From the NCBI GenBank assembly GCA_009733775.1, contig WOGZ01000388.1, positions 1-28,821 of the forward strand: DNA of 28,821 nucleotides. The letters are read 5' to 3'. This DNA is from Alectoria sarmentosa. Taxonomy: Eukaryota; Ascomycota; Lecanoromycetes; Lecanorales; Parmeliaceae. Shown here in pieces: positions 11,620-20,990 of the stretch (position 1 is the stretch's first letter; each line of letters begins with the position of its first letter). Made by a program: the position numbers and the translations under genes. The notes under the pieces were generated by a model, which saw only the letters and a list, made by a program, of their open reading frames with translations, was not told where the DNA came from and did no database searches.

Positions 11620-12507
11620 ATTTATAACGATATTAAAAAAATTATTAAGATTTTATTTATTTAAATAATTTATGCGAGCATATCATAGTTAATAAATCGA
11701 ATTCAAAAAAACGTTATAAACGATTAAAGCATTATTATTTTTTTATAAATTCAAAAAAAAAATCGTAATTTCGCGTATCGATTAACGTTATATTATCTTA
11801 AATTAAAGCATAGTTTTTTTTTATAAAAAACGATTTTAATATCAACATTTAAAAGTTTTTTAATTAATAAAAAATTGACGTTTATATTAAGCATATATAA
11901 GACATTGAAAATTATTAAAATAACGCGTTTATTATTAACATTGCAATTAAGATTAATAATATCATAAACAAAAAATTAAATTTTAACGCCTTTAATGTCT
12001 TTGATAAATCGAAATTAAATCTTAATATAAATAATAAATATCGAATGATTAATAAAGAAATAGCGAATGCAATCAAATTTTATCACAATTTAAATATCAA
12101 AATTCATAAATTTGACGAATAATAAGTTTTTATTAAGATTAAAATTTATTATTAAATTGATAAAATTTTCATTTTCATTTGTTTGATTAATTAAGTATAT
12201 TCAAAATGTTAAAATCATTTAAAATGAAATTCGAATAATTTTGATCATTTAATTTATTCAAAAATGTTATATAAATATAAAAATAATCGTTTTTCTTTAA
12301 AGTAAACGTTATATTAACATTAAAATAATTATTTTTCTTTAAAGCGAAAACGTTAAATAACGCTTTTTCGATGCGTTTACGTTTAACATTTAAAACATTA
12401 ATGTTTAAATAAATAACATCGATTTGGATCTTCTTCTTCTTTTTTTATTTATTTATAAACTTTTTAAACTTTAAATAAAAGAATTTGATTCAACATTTAA
12501 TAAAGAG

Positions 12508-12983
12508 ATATTTAAATTTACGATCAATTATTTTATAAAAAACATAAACTTCGCGATTAATAAAATCAAAATCGTCGAAATCATTTTTAATGAATTATTT
12601 ATTTTTATTATTGTAATAAATAAACATAATAACATTTTTTTTTTAATTGCGAGCATATAATGTTCTTCGTTTATTACATTATAAATAATTAAATCGAATT
12701 TAATTATCTTCGAATTATAAAGTATATAAATTTAAATATAAATTATTATAAAGATATCGTAAATTTCGTCGAGTTTTATGAAAAAAAATTGAATAAAATA
12801 AGACTTTAATAATGATAATAAATCGTTTAAATTAACGATTTCGACGTTGACTTTACGAAAATTCTTTTTATATTAACGAACGTTTTTTTCGAAATTAATA
12901 TTAATATTATGTAATTAACGCATAAATTCGATATAAAATTCAAAATTCATAAATTTGTAATAAACATCGATAACGTTTAACAT
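12508..12983 (-). pseudogene. Gag remnant of element B
   Basis: Homologous to the Gag remnants of A (8325-8807) and C (24890-25366), including the degenerate zinc-knuckle tail ending in DRKFK. The span is 476 bp and not a multiple of three, so B carries frameshifting indels as well as transition-type stops. The shadow plus-strand frame that is open in A and C is broken here, which argues that the minus strand was the coding one. Confidence 0.65.
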
Positions 12984-14653
12984 AATTTGAGAATTTTCAT
13001 TATGTTTTTTGATGAATTAATGATCAATATAATTAAAACGTTAACGAATAATCACGTAGATTTTAAATTTGATGATGTTAATGAAAAATTGAAAATTGTT
13101 TAACATTAATCAATCGTTAATATATTCGCTTTATTTAATATATTCGATAATAAATTTCAAAATAATAATGAAAATTAAAAAGAAAATGTTTTTATTATTC
13201 ATAAAAATATTTTTAATAATATTTTAAACGTTAAATTCAATCATCGATATCGAAAAAAATAAATGAAAAAATGTAAAAAATTGATAATAATAACGAAGAT
13301 AATAAAGGCGAGGATTTTTTTATTATAATTAAAAACGAATCAAAAATATCGATTTGAAAATTATCGCTTTAAAAAGATATTGAAATAAACGAATCTAATA
13401 ACGATTTAAAAAACGATTCGAACGGTTCAAAAAGAATTAATAAATGAGATCGTTTGCCTTTAAGGCGTAAATCAAAGATTTCGATATCGTTTAAAACGTT
13501 AAATGATTTTTTATTAATTTTAAAATCGCTATCGCACGATAATAATGTGAAAAAAATGAAAAAAATGCTTTATTAATCTTCGTTAAAATCGTTTAAATTT
13601 TTATTAATATCAATTAATTATTATCGTTATGTCTTAAAATTTTATAATAATAATGAAAAATGTTTATGTGAAAATTATTGATAAATTTAAATGATAATAT
13701 TATTATGAAATAAAGTTAATGATACGAAGGATTTGATTTTGAATTTAATAATAAAAATTAAGTTAAATTGAAATTGTATTAAGTGCAATTACAAACGTGC
13801 AAATCTTTTTAAAGAATTCGCACTCTTTTTATACTATTCAATCAAAAATTCGAATTCAAAATATCCGCTTCGACGACTATTATCGTGAGATTGAGATTAA
13901 TCAAATTTCATAATTCGCATTCTTTTTATGTTATTCAGTTGAAATTTCGAATTCAAGATATTCGCTTCGACGATTGTCATCGTGAGAATAAAGTTGATCA
14001 AACTTTATAATCACGATAATAAAATATTATCGATAACGAATAAAAATTTCGATAACAAAGCCTCAATCTTTTTTTTTAAAAGATTTTTGAAATCAAAACG
14101 TCAATTTTAATATATAAAGTTTGTTATTTTTGATTTCAAATAAATTTTTAAACGTTTAAATGATAATGAAATCAATTTTGAATTATTTTAAACGATGATC
14201 AAATTGATAATAATGTTAACATTCAATTATTTAATCTATTTCATTAATTCGATACATTATTAAAAATGTAAATTATTAATTTAATGAAATGTCATAAAAA
14301 TAAGAGCGTATTTTTTATTTATTTAATGTGTTTCACGTAAAGAAATTAATAATATTATAAAGATTTTATCATGATTGAATCGCACGATCGCAAATCGCAT
14401 ACGAATTCGATTAAAAGCGAATAATTTCAATTCGTCGAGAATTAAAAAGCTCTCAATCTTCAAATTTCGAATCATAATCATTTAAATTCAAAAATTATTT
14501 TATAGATAAAAATTGTTTATTTCAAGAAGATTAATTGAATAAAAATCTTTATAATTAATTATTTCATTATGATGAGTATAAAATGTTTGAAAACAATTAT
14601 AATTATAATAATGAATAGATAAATCATGTTTATAACGATCGTCGGGTAAATTC

Positions 14654-14665
14654 GAGTTTATAATC
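14654..14665 (-). promoter_or_regulatory. Primer-binding site of element B
   Basis: The plus strand reads GAGTTTATAATC immediately inside the LTR, the same half tRNA-iMet type site as in A (GAGCTCATAATT) with C to T changes. Confidence 0.7.
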
Positions 14666-14788
14666 TATGAAAATAAAATATGAAACATTTAATCATATTA
14701 TTTTAAAAGTGTTATAAAGAAAAGTGCGATTAAATGATAAGCGTATACGCTCATCACGTGATAAAATCACGTGACCTAAATTTCAACA
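14666..14788 (-). repeat. 5' LTR of element B
   Basis: This 123-bp LTR is heavily mutated: the inner end reads TATGAAAATAAAATATGAAA instead of TGTGAAAATATGATATA, and the outer end TTTCAACA instead of TTTCGACA. CACGTG survives twice (near 14756 and 14769). The outer edge abuts D's pol frame. Confidence 0.85.
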
Positions 14789-14789
14789 A

Positions 14790-15453
14790 TTTATCGTTGA
14801 TTTTTCAATGTATGCGATGTTGAATATGCGCTCGAATAGCGTTTTCGCAGTTTTAATAATCTCTCGATACGATTCGAATTTTAATGTTTTTTATTAAAAC
14901 GCAATTAAACGCATCTTTCGATATTTCAATTATACGAAAAATTGATAATTTATATTTCGAGACGATCTTAAATCCCTCGTAAATTACATCGACGTTAATT
15001 AAATAGACGATTAAAACATTCGACGTTTTATTTTTAAATACATCTTTGATGTAAACAATGCGATAATCAATTAATTTTTCAAATAATAATTTATAATAAC
15101 GTTTTCAATTTATAAGATCGAATATATTGATTTAATTTAAATTATCAAAAAAGCGATTTGATTACGTGAATTTCTTAATTAATTCAACTCGAGCGTTAAA
15201 TGCTTTTAAATAATAATAATTTATTGCGATAATTAAAATGTTATAACGTTAATCAAAAACCCTTAATTTTTATGTTTGTATTAAGTATATCGACATTTAA
15301 CATTATTATGTACGAAAATAAATCATCGTCGGAAATGTCGTTTTAAAATATGTTTTTATCGATCAATAAATAGTCGACGGTTTTATCAAAATTCTCTTTA
15401 AAGATAAATTCGAAAGATTTCGTCAATTGATCGAATTAAAATATCGTTTATAA
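14790..15453 (+). pseudogene. Pol C-terminus (RT tail and RNase H) of fragment D
   Basis: This is the clearest coding remnant in the window. From 14796 one frame reads VDFSMYAMLNMRSNSVFAV (family: SLMYAMxxTRPDIAFAV), then NAIKRIFRYFNYTKN, YIDVN-TAA-IDD (family YSDADWAGD) and NIRRFIFKYIF (family TRRSTSGYVF). It continues with SIYKIEYIDLI (family STTEAEYxAL) and KKAI-TGA-LREFLN (family KEAIWLREFL). Near 15200 a one-base shift moves it to the next frame, which reads KTLNFYVCIKYIDI, then VVLKYVFIDQ, IVDGFIKILFKDKFERFRQL and ends with TAA at 15451-15453. Stops are TAA at Gln or Trp and one TGA at Trp. The 5' break coincides with the outer edge of B's LTR. Confidence 0.92.
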
Positions 15454-16470
15454 ATGATTTTTCGCGAAAAAAGCCGTCATTATAACTTCAAAGAAGCGTT
15501 TATTATTCACGAAATTAATTTGATATTATTATTCAACGTTTATAACAATCTTAAAAAAGCGATTTCATTGATTTTCACATTTCGAATAATCGATTGAATT
15601 TACTCGCAGAATTTCAAATATTAATCTTAACGTTTAATGCGAACAAATTTCGATTTATCAAAATTCAATTTGAAATTGATTTGTCATTATTACATTTATA
15701 ATCACAAATTTTGCGAGCTTTTTTTCGAGGATCTTATATTTATATACGATCCAAATTTGAGAATTATGTCGTTATCAAAAAGGTCGTTATCGTCAAATTT
15801 GCTCAGTTACTCACGAGAATTCTTTAACAACATAACTTCAGATGCTTTCACGTGCTTTTAAGCATTATCACCATCATCATCATCGTCGCAATATATCGAT
15901 CGCAATCTACATACACCTTATCAATCATTATTGTTAAACATTAATGTCTTGAAACGACTCGTAAACCTTATGATCGATCGTATACATGCATATACAATTC
16001 GGAATATTTCATTCAATCGGAAAATTTATCTTCACATATATTCATCGATTATGTATTGTTCGATTTTTGTTATGCATCAGATGAACTGAAAATAAATTTA
16101 TCAAAAAACGATTTTTCGTTAAAAAGTGGAATTTTTTATATATATCACGGTGACGAATATGTTTAAAAGAATATAATCGTTTTTAGAGTTCGATTTTTCT
16201 TCGAATTTTTATTGTTTTTATTCGATTTTGAACATCGCGAGTTTCGAATTTTATATTTGAAATTTGAAAGTTTTAAAGAATATAAAGGGTGATAAAAGAA
16301 GTATAAAGTGTTTTCACGTTTATAATCCGACGTTACGATTCACTTTTGTTATTCGACGTTAATTTTCACGTTTATAATTCGACATTACAATTCACTTTTA
16401 TTACTTAACGTTGATTTTTTCATTTTTATAATTCGAAATTCAAATTTAAAAAGATGCGAGCGAAGAGAAA
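15454..16470 (+). other. 3' non-coding tail of fragment D
   Basis: About 1 kb between the pol stop and the 3' LTR, inverted relative to the A and C tails but homologous. It has several iterations of a CGTTTATAATTCGACGTTA-like word between about 16315 and 16420. The sequence just before the LTR, GCGAGCGAAGAGAAA (16456-16470), is the polypurine tract. The plus-strand 74-residue frame at 15637-15861 is unsupported. Confidence 0.75.
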
Positions 16471-16605
16471 TATTGAAATTCGAATTATATAACGTTAAGT
16501 TTTAACGATTACGTGCGTACATTAATGCGCTCGTATATAAATCGCTCTTTTTTTCGTACTACTTTTAAAGCAATATAATTAAGTGTTTTACTTTATATTT
16601 TGACA
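16471..16605 (+). repeat. 3' LTR of fragment D
   Basis: It starts TATTGAAATTCGAA and ends AAGTGTTTTACTTTATATTTTGACA. The second half aligns with the reverse complement of the A and C LTRs (GCGATTTATA, AGTACGAAAAAAAG and AATTAAGTGTT-type words). The first half is diverged, lacks CACGTG and makes the LTR about 10 bp longer. Confidence 0.8.
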
Positions 16606-17460
16606 GATTTTCATCTTTTTTATAAAAATTTTATTTAATTCGTTTTCTCTCTTTTTATCTCGTCATTTTGATAATTTTTTTAATTATCTTTATCGTTATC
16701 TTTTTCTCTTTTCTTTGTTTTATATTTTTCAAACCAATTAATCATTTTTTCGATTTGATTAAATTAAAAAAGTTTATATATTTCGACTTTTTTGATAACG
16801 ACTTTAACGATTTCGATCGAATTTTAAAAATATTCTTGATAATAACATTCGTTTTTTTCGAATTCGAAAAAATTTCATTATTTGCATTTATGTTATTTTT
16901 AAACTCATTCGAAAACAAATTTTATTTTAACGTATTTTCATTCTTTTTATTCGATTTTAATTAATTTTTAATAAATTATTTATTAATAATATCAAATTAA
17001 GCAATGAAACTTGACTTTCGCATTTCATTTTCAAAAGATTTAAACATAATTATTCGTAAAATAACGTCAGCGATCGATAATATAAATGTTATATTTTGTT
17101 ATAAAATAATTTAGGTTTTATAAGATATATCTCTTATCAAGATCTTTAATCTTAAATCTTAATCGTTTTCTCTTTTAATTATTTCGTTTTAATAAAAAAA
17201 AATTAATTTTTTTAAAATGTGCGAGCTTAAAAAAACGAAAAAATAATATAAATTAATAATATAATTCAAATCAACGATGAATTAATAAAAAAAAAATTAA
17301 AAAATTCGTTTATATATAATCATTTATTTGCTTAAAATGTTTTAAAGTAATTTCGAAATAAATCGTTAAATAAAAACCGAAAACGATAAAAGAATATTTA
17401 AAATATTAAACTCTTAAAGACATCACGATAAGACATCACATATGATCTTAAATATTATAA
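16606..17460. other. AT-rich block, nothing recognised
   Basis: AT-rich sequence beyond D's 3' LTR. The plus-strand frame at 16668-16964 (98 residues, almost all Phe, Ile, Leu, Asp and Asn) comes from a pyrimidine-rich strand and has no motif I know. It also lacks homologues in the window, so I do not call it a gene. Confidence 0.5.
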
Positions 17461-17879
17461 ATAAGACGCTATTTACAGCATTTTAAAAAGACACATTACC
17501 GCCGCCGAAGCAACTTTTATATGCCTTTTTAAAAAAATTCGATAAATCTTCGACAGATTCTCAACAGATGATGAACAGATTTTTTTAAAATCGATTTATC
17601 GAAGACTTGTCTATCTTAATTGATTAATGAAAACGAAACATATATATAAAGTTTCTAAAAATAGATCATGACTAGTTTCAAACGGGAAATCATTTAAAAT
17701 TAATTTTTATTTTAGGTATTATTTAAAAATCACGTGATTTCTCTAAGGTATTTTTAATATAATTTCAACAATTGCGATATAAATGTGCACGGAGATACTC
17801 TGAGATATCCGGAGATGTTTTAAAATTTGTCATTATCTGCATTTACATTTTCATTATTAAGTTCTTTTCAAGTTTTTCG
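17461..17879. other. GC-richer island upstream of right R copy
   Basis: This stretch is less A+T-biased than its surroundings, for example CATTACCGCCGCCGAAGC (about 17497-17514) and GTGCACGGAGATACTCTGAG near 17785. It contains CACGTG in TCACGTGA (near 17732). No open frame of note and no homologue in the window. Possibly sequence that escaped RIP, or the outer part of the R element. Confidence 0.45.
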
Positions 17880-17901
17880 TATACTTTCAAGATATATGAT
17901 C

Positions 17902-18070
17902 GCGATGTTTATATCATAATTACCTACGTGACTGCGATGTTCATGCCATGATTACATGACTGCGATGCCCACATGACTATATGACTGCGATGCCCATGCC
18001 ATGACTACATAACTGCGATGTTCATGTCATGATTATATGATTGCGATATCGACATCATAATTGCGTAATT
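17902..18070. repeat. 28-bp minisatellite in R, 6 units
   Basis: GCGATG (GCGATA in one unit) starts units at 17902, 17934, 17962, 17987, 18015 and 18043, with a terminal one at 18071. Four of the six units are exactly 28 bp; the others are 32 and 25 bp. Confidence 0.88.
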
Positions 18071-18248
18071 GCGATGATCATAAAATATAGATATTAATGC
18101 GACAATTCAACATTGAAAACAATAAATACAAAAAATACGCAAGATTTTTATCGAAATTTGATGTTAAAAAACAATTAAAATAATGTTAAAAGAAATATGA
18201 AATATTTTTAAAATCATTTTGAGAAAATGATAACAAAATAATAATTTT

Positions 18249-18300
18249 TCAACAATCTCATAACAATAATTCAACATTTCTTCAACAATTTATTAACATT
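18249..18300. repeat. 11-bp-period TCAACAAT iteron array (right R copy)
   Basis: TCAACAAT-like words start at 18249, 18260, 18271, 18282 and 18293, exactly 11 bp apart and in phase with the array at 297-348. Confidence 0.72.
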
Positions 18301-18508
18301 TTTTTGAAAATTTGTCGATAAAAGGTCGAATCATTTGTTAGCAATAATAATTTATTGATAATAAATCTTTATTATATATAACAAACTTCAATCAATCAAA
18401 TAACTAATTTACAATTTAAATATAATATTCAGACGAAAATTAATTTAAGTATATTTGAACATAAAGTTGACAAATCATTTAATCGTATATAAGCGACGAT
18501 AAGATATC

Positions 18509-19788
18509 ATGTTGAGATCTCGAATCGAAGACTTGACGCTCATACACGTAAAAATGCTCTTACGAAACTCGTTTCCTCAACAGATTGTTAATAAAATGTT
18601 CATATTATGAAATTCCCATTAGCGTTAAAATCTTATTAAATCTATCATATACGAATATCTTTATATTCTTAATACGAGTCAATATGTTTATTTCAAAACA
18701 TCGTTATTATAAAAAATATGTATAAGACATAAAACGCAAAAGTTGACTTGTAAATTTGTTTTATTTGATTTAACTATAAATAGACGCGATGAAATAATTC
18801 CATTAATGAAATTTATAAAAAATGAAATTTATAAATCATTTCATTATGATTAAAATATCGAGAATAATGAATTAATAATATTAAAAAAAATCATCATTAT
18901 ATTTTTATTTAGTTTTTATAAAAAATAGAATACGCATAATACGAAAGAAAATTAATTAATTTCGATATTATCAAACATTCAATTATCGATAATTATATCG
19001 ATCATTACATTCTCTCAAATAAGTTGTTCGAATATTCTTCTTTTAATGTCTTTGAAATTAATATTTTTATCATTTCATACACGTTCGATAATTTCAAGTT
19101 TTTTTTAAAGTCGAATTAAATACATCGATTCTTTTTTGCGCATTTTTATTATCTTCGCGAATTCGTTTCACAAATTTTCAAATATCGATTTATAATATTT
19201 GACATTTTCATATCGCTCGTATAAACATAACAAACGATTTATATAAATTTATTTTCGAATAAAAGAATGATAATAACTTCAAGCGGTATTCGAATATCAT
19301 CATTTTTCAAATTTATTAAATCAATGCGTCAAATAATTCTTTTAGACCATTTAAATCGCGATTTAATATAAAATTTATCATCGACGTTAATTATTGCTTT
19401 TGAGAATTTAATAAAAGCATATAATTTTAAACGCGATTAATGTATTCATTATTCATATCTCGAGAATTTTCACATTATTTAAAACTTTTTATGTTAAACG
19501 AAATTCATTTTAAATCGTTTACGCGATTAAACATTTAATTTATACATAACAAGTTAAGGTTCATGAATTAAATTCATGGTACTCAAGGTAAATGAAGGCG
19601 GAACGAATTTAAGTAACGTCGGTTAAGCGGACTTTGCTTGCTTTTCTATGCGTATATAATTTATTTTTATTATTATATAAAAAGCATTTATTTAATAACC
19701 TTATTTTTGATATATCTGATCGAATAATTCGATTGTTTTTTTGATAAATCGTTTGAGATTATAATAAATAGATCGATTTTATTAATAA
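18509..19788. other. Block between R and element C, nothing recognised
   Basis: No coding motif was identified on either strand. The first 100 bp and a segment at 19548-19655 are less AT-biased than the rest. The latter includes a perfect 8-bp-arm palindrome CATGAATT-A-AATTCATG (19562-19578) followed by GCGGACTTTGCTTGC. Confidence 0.5.
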
Positions 19789-19913
19789 TGTGAAAATATG
19801 ATATAGAACACTTAATTGTATTGCTTTAAAAGTGTTATGAAGAAAAGTGCGATCTATATTACGAGCGCATGCGCCCATATCACGTGATCTATCACATAAC
19901 CTGAATTTCGACA
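19789..19913 (-). repeat. 3' LTR of element C
   Basis: 125 bp, pairing with 26947-27071. One CACGTG is intact (19881-19886); the second reads CACATA. GCGCATGCGC is intact near 19865. Confidence 0.93.
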
Positions 19914-19923
19914 TTCCCCTTCG
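19914..19923 (-). other. Polypurine tract of element C
   Basis: The plus strand TTCCCCTTCG next to the 3' LTR gives GCGAAGGGGAA on the sense strand, the expected plus-strand DNA primer site. In A the same place is a T-run, and in D it reads GCGAAGAGAAA. Confidence 0.75.
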
Positions 19924-20990
19924 CACGCATACTCTTAAAAAAATCGAACGTCGAATAAATAAGATGAATCGAACGTCGGATAATTATAATGAACTTAACG
20001 TCGAATAATTAATGTGAAATCATTTTTTATACATCTTTTTTATCCTTTATGCGTCCCATAAAAACTCGAATTTTAAACATAAGATTCGAAATTCGCGATG
20101 TTCAAAACCGAATAAAAATAATGAAAATTCGAAAAAGAATAATCATTTTTTCTTTTATAAACCACCCTTATTTCATAAATCATCTTTATTCTTTATATAC
20201 CATCCCCTCCTTTTTTCATAAACATTCGAATTTCAAAAAACGAAATTCGAAATTCGCGATGTTTAAAGCCGAATAAAAAAAATGAAAATCGAAAATTTGA
20301 AAACGATTATATTCTTTTAAACATATTCGTTATGATATCACATAAAAAAAAATTCACTTTTTGACGAAAAATCGTTTTTTGACAAATTTATTTTCAATTC
20401 ATTTGATGCACATCAAAAATCGATCGACACATAATCGATGGATATATGTGAAGATTTATTTTCCGATTGAACGAAATATTTCGAATTGCATATGCATATA
20501 CATACATGCATGCGATCGATTATAAGACTTGTGAGAATCGTTTTAGAATATTAATGTTTGGCAATAATGGTTATAACGTGCATGCGAAAGATGTATAATA
20601 ACGATGTTTATGATGTTGATAATAGTAATAACACCTAAAAACATGAATATAATAACCTTAAGGGCATGAATATAATGACCTTAAAAACATAAATATAATA
20701 ATCTTAAAAGGCTTATATAATGATCTTGATAAGAATATTTAAGATATTTAACGAAAAATGATAATAACGACCTTTTGAATAACGACGTTAATTTCAAATT
20801 TAAATCGAATATAAAAATAAATCTTTCGAAAAGAGGCTCGCAAAGATTATGATTATAATTATAATAACAATAAATCAACTCTTAATATGATAATGATATA
20901 ACGAAATTTTGATATGTTAAAATTAATATTGAGATTTTGCGAATAATTTCGATCTCGATCGATCATTCAATTAATTATTCAAAATGTGAA
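19924..20990 (-). other. 3' non-coding tail of element C
   Basis: Homologous to the tail of A, with the same roughly 75-bp duplication (about 20060-20140 and 20222-20300) and the same 23-bp array. The plus frame at 20049-20276 and the minus frame at 20681-20878 fall in this tail and show no motif; I treat them as chance frames. Confidence 0.72.
20635..20725. repeat. 23-bp tandem array in the element C tail
   Basis: Units at 20635-20657, 20658-20680, 20681-20703 and 20704-20725. The best preserved is TTAAGGGCATGAATATAATG followed by ACC. Confidence 0.85.

Larger units (their letters stand above)
10618..14788 (-). mobile_element. Copia element B, 5' part only
   Basis: This fragment is colinear with A from about 6440 to 10485 and with C from about 22740 to 27071. 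It keeps the 5' LTR (14666-14788), PBS, gag and integrase. RT, RNase H, the 3' tail and the 3' LTR are missing; homology to A starts at about 10610-10620, right after the GC-richer spacer. The LTR edge at 14788/14789 falls exactly where fragment D's plus-strand pol frame begins, so B inserted into D. Differences from A and C are mainly transitions. Confidence 0.85.
14789..16605 (+). mobile_element. Copia fragment D, 3' end, opposite orientation
   Basis: A plus-strand copia remnant starts mid-pol at the LTR edge of B and runs through RNase H, a 1-kb 3' tail and a 3' LTR (16471-16605). The reverse complement of its tail matches 3430-4550 of A and 19920-20990 of C. It is more diverged: its LTR is 135 bp, and it lacks both the 75-bp duplication and the 23-bp array of A and C. 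It therefore belongs to an older or separate lineage of the same family. Its 5' part was not found in the window. Confidence 0.85.
17880..18508. repeat. Dispersed repeat R, right copy
   Basis: Direct repeat of 1-536, longer mainly because it has three more 28-bp units. Homology ends at about GCGACGATAAGATATCA (18492-18508); beyond that the two copies differ completely. It carries the same five-step 11-bp iteron array. The upstream limit cannot be fixed because the left copy is cut by the window edge. Confidence 0.85.

Noticed and set aside
16668..16964. 98-residue hydrophobic plus-strand frame resembling a membrane protein
   Set aside because: The Phe/Ile/Leu richness comes from T-rich sequence. 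There is no motif, no start context and no second copy.
17540..17612. Apparent inverted repeat around TCGATAAATCTTCGAC and ATCGATTTATCGAAGAC
   Set aside because: The arms are offset and do not pair over more than about ten bases.
17736..17752. CTCTAAGGTA, resembling the right end of the MITE, and ACTCAAGGTA near 19580
   Set aside because: No matching left end with TA flanks was found for either; 7-10 bases are too few in such biased sequence.
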